A DNA stretch of 64,000 bases from Eremomyces bilateralis CBS 781.70 (taxonomy: Eukaryota > Ascomycota > Dothideomycetes > Eremomycetales > Eremomycetaceae). The notes beneath the pieces were generated by a model. The model was given only the letters and a program-made list of their open reading frames with translations. It was not told where the DNA came from and did no database searches. The stretch is from the NCBI RefSeq assembly GCF_010015585.1, contig NW_022985071.1, forward strand, positions 1,050,112-1,114,111, given 5' to 3'. Position 1 is the stretch's first letter. Each line of letters opens with the position of its first letter. This document shows, piece after piece, positions 24,101 to 36,246 of the stretch. The position numbers and the translations under genes were made by a program.

Positions 24101-26108
24101 CAGCCCGCAGAGATTCTGTTGGGCTGGAGATCGGAGCACTTTTGCTTGTACCTACCGCTGTACCGCACTTACCGTACCAATTATGTGTAACTTGGCAATT
24201 ACAAGACGGACAAAACGGTGGAGTACGAAGATAAGGTGTGATTCTTTTCCCCAGCCAGTACCCTATACAGAGTTCAGAGTTCAGAGTGTTCAAACTTCAG
24301 TGTTATCCCTGGCAAATCTGTAGATGATCATACTGGACGCCTTGGGAACGGTAAGTCAACAATGGATGGGTCGTCATCCGTATCATCCGTATCATCCGTA
24401 TCATCCGCACCATCTTGCGATATTTGTCTCACTACGGCTAGTAAATGTATTACTTACTATATACTAGTTACTACCACGCTTTCGTCTTGCTTCACTTCGC
24501 ATTAAGGAACCTTACTTCGCAGGGCCGACTTTATTGAGACGGAGATGTGCCGAGATACACACATACCTTAGCTGAGAGCACATATATCCCATAAGCTCTG
24601 ACCATCCCCATAGTCTTAATGCTTTCTTGTCCTTATCTTTCTTTCGAAATATCAAATAACTCGCGCTCATGTTAGTCGCATATTAATTAGTATATGCATC
24701 GGCCGCAAGTTTGAGAGCCTCGAAGATTGACAGACCCCCGTCGTTTGTGCCCTTGTCCATACCTCCATGGATTCCTTGATTTGGTGCAAGACGAAGGGGT
24801 TAGATTCCTGTTCCTCCGGATCCTCTGCGTTTATTGGTGATGATCCTGCCAGAAGCGCAACGGGGAGCCAAATGCGCCTGCAAGACATCCCGTCGTGTTT
24901 CGGTTAACCTTTGCTACCTGTTCATGGACACGAGCATGGTGACAAAAGTCTGTGGCACTCATCACACTGGCTAAAGTGACGACGCTGCTTCAGAGTATCG
25001 CTGTGTGTACATGCAACATCAGCCAAGGATGTTGAGAGGCAGTGAGAAGCCTAATTGTCGTCCTTCTCCGCGTCGAGGCTGGCCCCTAGCTCGTTGCGGT
25101 TCTCTCCACGGCGATTCCGGTGTGCAAACTCGCAAAGCAATTTACAGCCATCTTTGAGGGTAAGGATCGCGCTAGTCGGACGTTGAAGCGGCGAATGCCG
25201 CGGCTGTTCCCTGGTTCGTATCGACCATCACAGTTGTTGAAGCGGAATCGTGTGCACGTCGCACTCATCGCCGTAAACTGTAAAGGCGCAGACCATGCTC
25301 GAATGACCCTGGAGGGTTTGGAACATGCCCAAAAACAGCGACATGCAGAATCCATCCTGGTCCCGCCCAGCATCAAGCATGCAGCTTCCCGGCGTTCGTC
25401 CTTCCATGTCTTTTCAACCCTGCAGGCGAATGCGGAGCAGAAGTGCTAGTCATAAACTCGTAATAATAATACAGAGGTACTGGCGTACGACGGTTAGACA
25501 CTCGGGGTTCCTTGTCCGAGAGTGGTAACGATGCAGAAGGGAGAACCTCCTTCCTCGATACAGGCTCAAGATTCCATTGTTTGACGAAGGACTTGGTAAT
25601 CGTAGATAAATATGTACAGAGTACCATACTGGTTGATGTGGCTGCGGTCTGGAACTTTGTTGAGGGCCCATTTCCTTTGTCGCCGTATCTGGGCAAGCGG
25701 ACGGAGAAAAGTCTGCTTGCACAGGTCAGAATCTACATGACGTGCATCCACAGGGACAGCGACACGACCAGACGATGTGCATCAGTGCAGCCCAGAAGCG
25801 GGATCTGCGTCTGCTCGTAATATATTTTCGTGTTTCAGTTGAGGATCTTCAGTGGAATGTTGATGCATATCAGTTGGTGATGAAAATCATGAAATTGCTT
25901 GGATGTCTGACTGTGAACGCCTTACTGCCTGACTTGTCTGACAGTGACCTGGACCAGTCCAGACAGTGACTATGACTCGCATCCCGGTCCCATCTGAACA
26001 GTCGAAAGATGACAACTGACAAAGACGACAGGCAACATACTGTTCCATTCTATATTCGTCCTTCAAACTCATCCACAATATGAGGCTCGAAGTTTCCAAG
26101 AAACAGGA
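21120..26108. other. Five-kilobase gap without a confident gene
   Basis: The left part (21.1-22.3 kb) is the upstream region of the kinase gene and contains GA-rich and G-rich low-complexity sequence. The rest has many short frames on both strands, none longer than about 130 codons and none with a recognised domain. A spliced small gene on the minus strand near 24.7-25.0 kb is conceivable, because a GTAGCA donor and TTGCAG acceptor fall close together there, but it is not supported. A 9-bp array lies at 24374-24409. Confidence 0.4.
24374..24409. repeat. 9-bp tandem repeat, 4 copies
   Basis: Three copies of tcatccgta and one tcatccgca run head to tail in the gene-poor gap. Confidence 0.9.
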
Positions 26109-28173
26109 ATGGGGATAATGGATTCTCAGTTGGACGGTTCCACGTGGTCCCATCAGAAGGTGTTCTCTCTTATCCTCGCCTTCCGACTCGTCAATGCCTT
26201 GACCATCAGGACCTTTTTCCAACCCGATGAATACTTTCAATCGTTGGAGCCAGCTTGGGAGCTTGCCTTTGGGCTACGAGCAAAGGCTTGGATAACTTGG
26301 GTAACCTAGACTGATCGGACTCGCATTTTTAAATGAGGAACTAAGCGGACAATGGCAGGAATGGCACCACCGACTCCGATCTTCGCTGCATCCCTTCTTC
26401 TTTTCGGCCGTCTACATGATAGCTGGGAGAGCTGCCCAAGCGTTGTCTTTGTCGACGGCAAATCACAGTGCATTGCTTATAGCAGCCCCTAAACTCACCC
26501 AAGCAATCTTTGCCACGTGCACCGACTACTTCACATGGCGACTCGGTGCAACGCTCTTTGGCGAGAAAAGCGCCGCAGCGCGAGCTTCTGTAAGAATCCC
26601 ATCCTCATCGTTCCATCTGAGAGTTCTAGCAAGTTAGGAGACGGAAGTGTATCTAATATTTATCCAAAGTTGCTAACCACGGTATCGAACCCTTGGCAAT
26701 GGTTCTGCTCCACTCGAACGTTCTCAAATTCGATCGAGACCACCCTAACCGCGTTCGCCCTGAGTAAATGGCCATGGGAATTGCGTTCGGACCGTTCTTC
26801 GCCAACCCAGCCATCGGCTAACAGGATTTTGGAGAGCCGAAGGTATCACTAGTCATAATAGAGATCTATACCTGGGCGCTGACTAATGTGTCCAGGGCGC
26901 TGGCATTATCACTTATTGCAGCCGCAATAGCTTGTGTACTTCGGCCCACAAACCTCCTCGTATGGGTTTGTGTAGCATCGATGTCCCTATTGAGGGCTGC
27001 AAACGTGGACCGACTTTTTCTAGTGTTCAGTGCCGCCTTATACGGGTGAGTTGACTGAATATACCAGGAACTACCCTCGAGTGCAGTTGAGCCATGTATG
27101 CTGAAACTCGCAGTTTATTGGTCCTCTCCATCTCCGTGCTACTTGACAGAGCATATTACGGGGCGTGGACGATGCCAGCCCTTCGATTCCTCGGACTTAA
27201 CGTTGGCCAGTCAGTTGCATCTTTCTACGGTCGCAACCGATCCGACTATTATCTTACGGAAGGTATCCCGCTGCTCTTAACCACTGCCTTGCCGTTTGCG
27301 GTTCACGGTGTCGTCTCATCCCTGAAACCAGTACGGAGTGGAGTGACTGCTCAGGAGTCGGTGAAACACCAAACACTGAAAACACTCTCTTATACCTGCG
27401 TCCTTGTGACAATCGCCTTCTCGTCTATTCCTCATAAGGAAGTCCGCTTTTTGTATCCTTTACTGCCAGCCTTCATCGTTCTTTCTGCTCCTTCAATTGC
27501 ACATTTCGTCGACAGAGCCAAACGCAGCAATAGGTATCGGCCTGCAGCCTTTGTAATGATGGGTCTCAATGTTGCTATTGCCATTTATACGACTCAATTC
27601 CACCAACGTGGGGTTGTGGATGCCGTACATTTTCTTCGGCAGCAATATGAGATGAGCGCCTTTACCGACCGGCCCTCGCCCGCCATATCCGCGGTCTTTC
27701 TCATGCCATGTCACAGCACGCCATGGCGCTCTCACCTTGTATACGCAGATATCAATGCATGGGCACTGACATGCGAGCCACCAATAGGCTTGCCTGAAGA
27801 TACGAGGGCGGGTTATCTCGACGAAGCCGATCAGTTCTACGATGACCCTCATAGCTGGTTGTTATCGAATATGGCGGATGATGAAGGAACAATTCGCCGG
27901 GATCGTTCAAATGCGGGGAGGGACGGAAGTCGGAGCAACGAAAGCACCATTCCCGGTCAAAGGGGGCCTGGTCAAGATAAAAGGCCCTGGCCGGAGTACC
28001 TTGTGTTCTTCGAGCAACTCGAAGACAGCTTGCTCCCGTTCAAAAGTGATCTTGGTTATGAGACACGTCAAAAGTTTTTCAACACACATTGGCACGACGA
28101 CTGGAGAAGAAAAGGAGACGTTGTAATCTGGCATCGTCCGCAACCTGTGGTGGATTCGATTGCAAATCAATGA
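26109..28173 (+). CDS. gpi10: GPI mannosyltransferase 3 (Gpi10/PIG-B), GT22 family
   Basis: Five exons (26109-26300, 26359-26589, 26670-26842, 26896-27045, 27114-28173) join in phase to 601 residues. The enzyme adds the third mannose, from dolichol-phosphate mannose, to the GPI precursor in the ER lumen. Visible signatures are the first lumenal loop [15 protein letters not shown] with its acidic pair, the [10 protein letters not shown] motif and the [12 protein letters not shown] signature of GT22 enzymes (PIG-B, ALG9, ALG12). The chain is strongly hydrophobic with about ten membrane segments. ATG 26109 was chosen; a second ATG three codons on (26118) could serve instead. The gene is tail to tail with the DUF3984-type gene, only 70 bp apart. 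Very sure of the family; the subfamily call rests on the N-terminal and TRTFSNS segments. Confidence 0.92.
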
Positions 28174-28243
28174 ATTGCGTACTCTGCATTTTACGCTTGA
28201 GAGTTTGCGCTCAAGCACGTGTGGAATCATGATACGATGATAC

Positions 28244-29476
28244 TCATAGAATGACCTTCGATGCAACCCCAAGCAACCATGCCGCGTCCCTCCATCCACC
28301 GTCCTGCCCAGGGGGTGCGATGTCAGCAGCAGGCAGTGCTTTAGAATCCGAACCTTCAGCAAACGGTGGCTGTCGTTGGTCACCTGTGCCGTCTGCAGCC
28401 GGAGGGGAAACTTCGAAGCTGTTATTGTCATCGCCGTCCTCCTCGACCTCAAACAACGTCCAGCCCATCAGCCGGTCCACCCAACCACCAAAATTCGCAC
28501 TCTGGTCCCGGGCGAGCCTCGCCACTTCTTCCTCGTCCCGTCCGTCTTGTTCGTCATCGCCATCGTCCTGCTCAAGGCTTTCCTGCAGCACCCGCTCGTC
28601 CACAAAGTCTGGGCCAGTTACGGAATCTCCAAAAAAGTAATCCCCATCACCACCTGCTGGGGCTGGCCCCCTCGTCATTGGCGTCAGCATCTCAAGCCGA
28701 CTCCCGGCTCTTGACCCTCTTCTGCTGATCCTCGCGCTCCCAGGCGCACTCCCAGGCCTGCTCCCAGGCGACCAGCGTTTGGGAGTGGTCGGGGACGCTT
28801 CATCGTCGCCGAAGCGGGTCCGTCCTTGGCCGTTGAGTCCATGGTGGCTGGTCCCCTGGTGGATTCTCTGTGGGTCCGCATTGTCGCCTAGCATATTGGT
28901 GCTGCTCTCCCGGCTCACCAGCCAGCTTTGGCCCTTCGATTCCCGCGTTTCGGACGCAATCGCCAGACCGGCGCGGTAGAACCACGTCGCATCATTCCCC
29001 GCCCGAAGGAGTCGCGGGCCGGTATGTCGGCGAACATGATGCCGCCCGGCCGGATCGGTAGTCAGGATCGCGGCGCCTCCCTTGTGAGCGACCGGATGAG
29101 CGAAAAGCAGAGCCGATGAGCTCTTCGCTTTGGTCAATGCGATTTGGTCGGGTTCGGCGGTGCCCGTCTGAGCTACCACGTGTCCTTCATGAAGGTACTG
29201 CGAGCGACGCGTCCGGCTATGTCGACTCGGGGAGCGGCTCAGGATGCCCGGCGTTGAGGGTGCGGATCGGCCCTGGATGTAAGAAGCTTGTGGAGGGAAG
29301 GATGGCGAGGTCGGATCGTAGGGTGCGTCGTCGTCGTCGATGGGGAAACGGGAACTGAGAGGCGCCAGGGACAGGTGGTTGAGGTTCGGAAAGGACCTGC
29401 GAGATGAGGGTCGGGACAGAGGAGGAGTGGTCTTGGAGAACTCCATCTCGTCCGACAAATGAGGGGAGGGTTTCAA
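28244..29476 (-). CDS. DUF3984-type fungal protein, unknown function
   Basis: A single frame of 410 residues. The N-terminal third is rich in Ser, Pro and Arg. A conserved-looking core, ATWFYRAGLAIASETRESKG followed by WLVSRESS, resembles a fungal family I remember as DUF3984. Downstream are an Arg/Ser/Gly-rich stretch (RPGSAPGSARISRRGSRAGS), an acidic segment (EQDDGDDEQDGRDEEEV) and a short hydrophobic motif GGWVDRLMGWTLFEVEED. No catalytic motif, signal peptide or membrane segment is seen. Its role is unknown. The long open frame, codon use and absence of needed introns support a real gene; the family name is from memory. Confidence 0.8.
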   Translation of the reverse strand: MKPSPHLSDEMEFSKTTPPLSRPSSRRSFPNLNHLSLAPLSSRFPIDDDDAPYDPTSPSFPPQASYIQGRSAPSTPGILSRSPSRHSRTRRSQYLHEGHVVAQTGTAEPDQIALTKAKSSSALLFAHPVAHKGGAAILTTDPAGRHHVRRHTGPRLLRAGNDATWFYRAGLAIASETRESKGQSWLVSRESSTNMLGDNADPQRIHQGTSHHGLNGQGRTRFGDDEASPTTPKRWSPGSRPGSAPGSARISRRGSRAGSRLEMLTPMTRGPAPAGGDGDYFFGDSVTGPDFVDERVLQESLEQDDGDDEQDGRDEEEVARLARDQSANFGGWVDRLMGWTLFEVEEDGDDNNSFEVSPPAADGTGDQRQPPFAEGSDSKALPAADIAPPGQDGGWRDAAWLLGVASKVIL

Positions 29477-29911
29477 GAATGATGTTTTCGAATTACTTTA
29501 GGCAACGGATTTAGGATCCTTCAATTTGAAAGAAGTATTAACACTGGTGTGGGCGGTAAGATAGCTTATTATTCTATTATTGAGATGTGAGTTTGATATC
29601 CTGACGTTGAATGTTGGGGAAGTTGGCGGCGCGGCTTCCACTCATGCCAACCTTGACTGGTCCTGCATGGATGTGTTGCGGCCATATCCCTGTAGTTTGC
29701 CTGCAAAGAGTAAAGCTCCCGGTTATATAATTCAATTACAAATCAACTATCTGTACATTACGTATGTAATCACGTCCATCCATCACATGTATCGGGGAGC
29801 AGTTCGGTTTAAACGTCTTGATGGATTGTATCAAAATGCGTACGGAGTATCCGAAGGCCAAGACTTAACCTAAACATGCTTCAAAACTCCAACATGCTCT
29901 AGATAAAATCT
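29477..29911. other. Intergenic
   Basis: This is the upstream region of the DUF3984-type gene and the 3' flank of the mevalonate diphosphate decarboxylase gene. No feature was recognised. Confidence 0.5.
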
Positions 29912-31155
29912 CTATTGCGTTGGAAGCCCGGATTCTGAAACAAGATGATCCGATGTTGCAATAGGCCCTTCACCAACGCCCGTCAATATCACTCGGCTGA
30001 CTCCCGACTTCAACACGGCCACCACACGTTCGTCGAGGCCTTCTATAGGTGCTTCTTGGACCTGTGTCCCTCTATCCCCTGCCCAACCATCCTTATCGCC
30101 GAGGAGTGACTTGAAAACCCCCGCAACTTGCCCTTCGTTCTCCGCCAGGTAGTAGACCACCGCGTTTGGCCCGGCGTCAAAAGTATATGCGGCGACATTC
30201 CTGCCTACCCGTTCGTTGATGGCTTCCACAAGACGCACGGCGGCCCTGGAGGTTTCGTTCATGTAGAAGATAGGGGGAACGGTGTCCAGGCACACCGCAT
30301 GGAAACTATTGCTGTCCTGCATCGTCAGGTCCGCAAACGTTGCGAAGTCCTTCTTCGCAATCGCCTCCTTCATAGCGATCATCCGTGCCGGCACCAACTT
30401 CTCCACACGCAGCGGGAAGAGCGTGCTCGTGGCGGCCGTCTGCTGCATGCCGGCCGTGCTGGGCACGCCTTTCTTCTCGGCACTGGCGACCACGACCAGA
30501 GCGCGCATCTCCGGCCAATGCGATGCCGGCGCAACTTCCACGGCGACGCTGTCATTCCCATCGGCAGCAGTGCCAGCATCCCACGCCACATATCCTCCGA
30601 ATAAGCTGCGGCAAGCCGAGCCGGACCCTTGTCGTGCGATGGCAGAGAGTTCGGTGGGTGACTGAGGCAGCTCATAGAGATTGGCAATGGCGCGAATGAG
30701 GGCAGCAAATCCAGCGGCGGAGCTGGCAAGCCCGGCTGCAGTAGGGAAGTTGTTGATCGAAACGATGCGAAGCGGCCATTGCGAAAGCTTGGGGAGGGAA
30801 TTGTCTCGGTCCTCGAGAATCTTGCGTAAGGCTCTTAGACGAGCAAGGCATGCTTGCGATCGCGGCGTCGTAAGAGGGGACGGTTCCCCATTTAGTATTA
30901 AGCTGTCGTCGTCGGAAAAGGCTTGGGAGCAGGAGGCCGTGGTGTGCGCTTTGAGATCGGATTGGGCGAGAGTGACGGATAAGGAGGAGTTCGTGGGGAG
31001 GTTTAGTTTGGCGTCTCGTTTGCCCCAGTACCTTCAGATACAAGCGAATCAGTCAGCGATTCAGAGTCGAAGTTGAGGCGAGGAAATCCATACTTGATCA
31101 CTGCGATATTGACTGGGGCGGTCGTACTCGCACGGTAGACTCGGGAGTCTGCCAT
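29912..31155 (-). CDS. mvd1: Mevalonate diphosphate decarboxylase
   Basis: Exon 1 is 31094-31155 and exon 2 is 29912-31031, with a 62-nt intron, giving 393 residues. The intron splits the lysine codon in AVIKYWGKRD, the conserved N-terminal substrate-binding motif of the family (MVD1/Erg19). The GHMP-kinase-fold glycine/serine loop is FPTAAGLASSAAGFAAL (about 116-132), and RQGSGSACRSLFGGYVAWD carries the conserved region around the catalytic arginine. The enzyme converts mevalonate diphosphate to isopentenyl diphosphate with ATP, feeding ergosterol, dolichol, prenyl anchors and the quinone side chain. It is head to head with the heme lyase gene across about 507 bp. Very sure. Confidence 0.95.
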
Positions 31156-31662
31156 TGCGATGTGAGATGGAGAGCAAGAAGTGGGAGCCGATCAGTGAAA
31201 GGCTGCGACTACTAGAAATGAAGAAGATGAATTCGTAAGTCAATTGTCGCGGAAAGAAGGCTTTTCAATCTTCAATTGCAAAAGCAGCGAGCAATCCAAG
31301 AGACCTGATTTCAGCGATTTGGGCTTCAATTCCTTGTGGTCTGGTGAGCGCCGAGCGGTGAACATTAGCAGGGTCTAATACTACGAACCGTACAGTATTC
31401 TATGGAAATTCTCGGTATTTATGGATTAGTCATCGTCAACAGGGATATGGCGTTCCCGACTTCATGTTATCATGGATCAATTTATTGTGGAAGGACTGTA
31501 TAGTAATTAATTATCGAATTGCAGTCCGTCATCCGTGGCAATATCACAGCAGCGTAAATCCACCTCAAGTTTCTGGATCTCTTGCCTTCAGACATCGCAC
31601 ATAATCGGAACTCTACCGCTATCACTATCTCAGACGTCAACTGCTGGCGTGCCATCGCCGTC
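31156..31662. promoter_or_regulatory. Shared divergent promoter region (mvd1 / cyc3)
   Basis: The two start codons are 507 bp apart on opposite strands with no gene between. Both promoters must lie here by position. I could not identify specific factor sites with confidence. Confidence 0.5.
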
Positions 31663-32539
31663 ATGAGCAACAACTCGGACAAATCTTCAGCCACATCATG
31701 TCCAATTGATGACAATGCTCGCGCAGCCTGGCTGCGACAGAACAATTCCAACTCCTCCTCCCCCCCGCCGTCCAATAAGCCGGATACGTCACCAGACCCA
31801 TCATGTCCAGTCGATCACAACTCTCGCTCGGCGTGGCTGCAGATGAACAAATCCAACCCGTCCCCTCCCTCGCCACCCGACGCGTCGACCATCCTTTCGC
31901 AACTCCCTTCACCGCACCCGAAACTAGGATCGACCCGTGAGGTCTCCACCATACCGCGCGGAGAATCCTCGCCCTCGCAAGGCAGCTACCCCTCGAACCA
32001 TGAGATTGAGTCCGGCATTGACAAGTCGGGCAAGTGGATCTACCCGTCCGAAAAGATGTTCTTCGATGCGATGAAGCGGAAAGAGCACGATCCGAGGGCG
32101 GAGGACATGCGCGCGGTCGTACCGATACATAACGCGGTCAATGAGCGGGCATGGAAGGAGATTATAGCATGGGAGAAAGGCCAGGGAGCGGAAAAGTTGG
32201 TCGTCCATTTCACGAGTATATCATCATGGCGATAGATAATGGCTAACATGAGCTCGGAGCAGATGCGGTGGCCCGAAATTGCTATCGTTCTCGGGCATGT
32301 CTACACAACTGACACCTCGCGCCCGCTTTAATACATTACTCGGTTACCAAGCGCCGTTCGATCGACATGACTGGGTCATCGACCGCTGCGGAACCCGAGT
32401 CGAGTACGTGATTGACTTCTACCAGGGCCGAAACGAAGGAAGGGAAGGGAAACCCCTCAACTTTTACCTCGACGTGCGACCCAAACTAAACAGTTGGGAA
32501 GGATGGAAAGCGAGGGTGGCGCGTACGATCGGTCTATGA
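31663..32539 (+). CDS. cyc3: Cytochrome c heme lyase (holocytochrome c synthase)
   Basis: Two exons (31663-32195 and 32263-32539) join to 269 residues; the 67-nt intron has an unusual GTTGGT donor and an ordinary GAGCAG acceptor. The enzyme links heme to the CXXCH cysteines of cytochrome c in the mitochondrial intermembrane space. Two Cys-Pro heme-binding motifs lie near the N-terminus (SCPIDDNARAAWL, Cys13, and SCPVDHNSRSAWL, Cys48). The family blocks follow: WIYPSEKMFFDAMKRK, HNAVNERAWKEIIAWEK, CGGPKLLSFSG and APFDRHDWVIDRCG. The catalytic-region histidines in VPIHNAVNE and FDRHDW are present. Reading upstream of ATG 31663 stays open but has no better start. Very sure of the family; cytochrome c versus c1 specificity is not resolved from sequence. 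Confidence 0.93.
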
Positions 32540-35053
32540 TGGAGCGGAAAAACGTGAGCGTAGGTGTTGGGATACGAGGGACTCGGTGATATTTTGTATT
32601 CATATACTGTAAGATATGTTGAAATGAAGGCGAGCAGGTCACCGTGGTGCTTCGTTGGGTCTATTTCGCTGATATGGAAGTGTTGGATGCCCAAAAGCCA
32701 ATGGGCATTGGCTCCTGTGTCTAAACACCAACAGTCAACCCGATGGGTAAGGTAGGTAATACCTATTTTGAATTGATCAAACAATCCCAGCTCATGAATC
32801 AGACCAGATCGACAGTTAATAGCATCGCCACATACCATATACCAACCAGCGATGGGCAACACAGTGACAAGACCGTCAAACCCCCAAAGCCACAGATATC
32901 GCCTGCTATATCTCTGGTTTCGAATACCCAAGGATACATCATCCTGCTGTTTTTAAACCCCTGCATGCCATTTGGGGTCCTGCAAACTTGAAGTTTGCCA
33001 TCTCATGAAAGACATTCCAACGGACGTTGCACGATACAGCTGCTTCATGTTATACCGACCTCCAGTGAGAACCGAAGAGCCCCCAATGGAGCGGAACCTG
33101 TATTACCAAAGAATGGCAACTTCAATAGGTATACAAACCTCTTGCTCAGCCGCCTTGACAATCCATTCCAGCTGTCTTCGTCGTGTTGTTTTCATTCTTG
33201 TCGCTGTCAACCCGCGCTATCATAAGCTCCCGATTTTGCATTGATCGCGTTTGATACGGTGGATCCGTTTCATGCGAATATGTCGCCTCACCATTGATGG
33301 GGTTCAACCATTTCTTCCCTGAATTTTTGGCTCTGGCCACACACGCATCATGCAGCAAGTTCTCCGACTCTCATCCGATGCTGCCGCCTCACTGCCGTGG
33401 ATTCGCAAGTGGAGATGGTTACGCGATACGCGGCGTATATGTGCGCCACGAGATGAAGATCGCTTGGGCAAGTGGAGGAGTTCTGGGTAGTCGAAGATGA
33501 CCGCACTTCATGGACGCCGCTATATGGATGGGAAGGCACGAGAGGATCGTCCGGTGATCATCTGGACCGCCACATTCACCAATCGACAGTCCAAAGCCCT
33601 AGTGGTCTATCCTACAGTGCGATAGCGTTGGATCCGAGTCTAGCGATTCTGAGTGATGAACGAGGCGGCATTTCACGAACGAAACCATGGTTATTTGACA
33701 CGGAATGCATTCGAATCTGCACCATGGCACGCGAGGTTGACCGTCGCACAAGACTGGGGACGGCCGAGGCTGGGATGCGAGTAATGAGTCTGTACGCCGG
33801 CTTGTTGCAATCCTGTATACTTGTCATCATCTTATTCTCCCTCGTCCGGCGAGTGAACAAGACGCAGAAGAAGTTTTGAAAACCATCGCTAATGTTGAAT
33901 CTCTAGCCCTCTGTCTACGCGGAATGGATGGCTGGCGACATCCATGGACGGCTTGGTGGCCGATGGCGATCCCGAGCAGATACGATTGGAGCATGACGAT
34001 ATCTCGTCTGCAGTGATTCCGGCCATATCAGACCTCTGATCGACCCCCCCACCTGTCTCATATATTGCACAAATGGTTCTTGTTGTCTTCTTGTCTTCCT
34101 TAGTAACAACACACATGTTACCAACCGTGGACGTACTGTCGACGAGCAAAGCGGCTATAGGATGGCACCCGGAGATTCGATGGAATCCCGGTCTCGGATT
34201 TGTGACTTTCATCTCTAGTTCTGTTCTCGATATCTGTATATATAAGTATGTATGTGCCATGCAGTGGCGATGAATTGATATCTCCTGAAGCCATGTGACC
34301 TGCCTATAAATCTGGTCCTCGATCTGATATTGACCGAATATTACAGGTATTAAAACGATTAATACGTTAGTTACTGGTACGGAGTTACTATGGGTTAAAC
34401 TGGCACCGCGGTATTCCCCTTGCCATTCGCAGCTGCGTGTTACCTGCACCATTCCATAATTACGATAGGTCTGGATCTGAACATTGGAGCTCCACGTCTG
34501 AAGTCATCTATCTCCCTGCCAGCCTGCCAGCATGTAACCAAGCCAAGGACTCCTGTGTTTATATTACTGTGCAGGACCAGTAGCCTTGTCACAAGTAATC
34601 CCGAGCAATGAACTCATCAACTGCGACTAAGTTAATGTAAGTTTACGATACTAGCAAACTGCGGGGAAGCTGAGAACTATCATCGCTGCGGCGACCCCCC
34701 TGCCAACTTCCAACTTCCAAGGACGCCAAACCACAGCTATCTACGGCCTCCAACGCAGGAAGTTGTTATTATTCCGACCAAAGAACTAATCCCCCAGACC
34801 GGGACAGAGTTACAGGCAACGGGCAAAGGCGGCAACCCCAATATCAAGTCAATTATTCCACATCCCCTTCTCCATCCTCTCGAACCCTACCACCGTTCCA
34901 CCCACGTCCTTTCGCGTCCACGTCCAACTGCGTATACTACGACGTTACCACGACGTTTGCTACTCCCATCCGCTCATTGCTCGCCTCCAATTCTCTCGAT
35001 TCACGCTTGAATCACCTTTGTTAGACGCGTCAAGCTTGCAAGACGACGCAACG
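32540..35053. other. Gap without a confident gene
   Basis: Open frames on the plus strand at 33294-33500 and 33472-33879, and a 187-codon frame on the minus strand at 33889-34452, show no domain that I recognise and do not join convincingly. A decayed gene near 33.3-33.9 kb is possible. The right end (34.7-35.05 kb) is pyrimidine-rich and is probably the promoter of the NIPSNAP gene. Confidence 0.4.
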
Positions 35054-36246
35054 ATGCTCGTCCACCGTACCCGTCCCCTGGCCGCTCGCCTTGCCCATTC
35101 GCCCGCTTCGATCCCTCTCTCTGCCACATTAGCCCTCCGTACCTTTTCTTCCGGCGCCTCTCTTAACGAAGAGCGCGCCCCGGCCCTGGCTGACATCACT
35201 GTGGACGGCGTGGATCGGTTCAATGCGAGGCAGCAGGACTTCCGTACCCAGCTCGCCGATGCACAGAAGCGCAAGGACCAGCTAGAAAGTGCGTTAGATA
35301 CCCTTCGTTTATTTCTACCTTGGGGACTGCAACCGTTTTCTTGTCTCTGCCGACCCCTTCTTCGTCGAAGCTAACCGGTATCCTCTCTCACAGAAGAAGC
35401 ACGCGCTCGCGAAGTGGGCGAAAACGGTTCCAAGAAGGGCCGCCTCTCCACTCTTCTCCACGGCACACCCGAAGGCCGCGATTACGACAAACAGATCGAA
35501 CAGAGCTTCAGCCAAGTTCTTGCGCGAGGCAAATACGTCCATAGCATCGTCTTTCACGAGGTCAAGCCGGGAAAAGTGGACGAATACGTTAAGTTGGTGG
35601 GTAGCTGGTATCCGCGTGTAGCCACCAATCCGCAGTTCAAGGTGAATCTTGTGGGTAGCTGGAGAACGGAAGTCGGAGATTGCGATACCTTCGGTACGTT
35701 TCTATCCTACAGCTCACACGCAGGCGTCATCGGACTCAGATCCTAACACTGCGCTCAACAGTCCACATCTGGGAGTACCAGCGGTATCAAGGCTACCATG
35801 CCTCTCTGCACGCCATCCAGCGGGATCCGGGGTTCGGTCCATTTGACGCGCAACTGAAGAACTTGATAACCACTAAGAGCACCTCTCTGATGCAGGAATT
35901 CTCCTTCTGGCCGACCACGCCTCCCCGCAATCTCGGCGGCCTCTTCGAACTCCGATCCTACACCCTCCACCCCGGCAACCTTCTCGAGTGGGAGACCCAT
36001 TGGCGCCGCGGCCTGAAAGCCCGCCGCGAGGTGATGGAAGGCGTGGGCGCCTGGTTTGTCCAGATCGGCGACCTTAACACCGTCCACCATCTCTGGCAGT
36101 TCGCCGATCTCGAGGAGCGGAAGGTTCGGCGGGAGCAGAGCTGGAGCATCGAGGGGTGGGGCGAGACGGTACACAAGACCGTGCCGCTGATTCAGACCAT
36201 GCGGAGTCGGATTCTTATTCCGATGCCCTGGAGTCCCGTTGCCTAG
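35054..36246 (+). CDS. NIPSNAP-family mitochondrial protein
   Basis: Three exons (35054-35288, 35394-35693, 35762-36246) join in phase to 339 residues. The N-terminus is a mitochondrial presequence (MLVHRTRPLAARLAHSPAS, then LALRTFSSGAS). Two ferredoxin-like NIPSNAP repeats follow: YVHSIVFHEVKPGKVDEYVK with HIWEYQRYQGYHA, then GLFELRSYTLHPGNLLEWE with HHLWQFADLEERKVRREQSW. In animals NIPSNAPs are mitochondrial proteins linked to mitophagy signalling; the fungal role is not established. The length and two-repeat layout are usual. Sure of the family, unsure of the function. Confidence 0.92.

Noticed and set aside
25887-26240. 117-codon minus-strand frame over the start of gpi10
   Set aside because: It is antisense to the first exon and promoter of a well-supported gene and has no motif of its own.
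33889-34452. 187-codon open frame on the minus strand
   Set aside because: No recognised motif, no convincing start context, and composition typical of chance frames; no splice partners.
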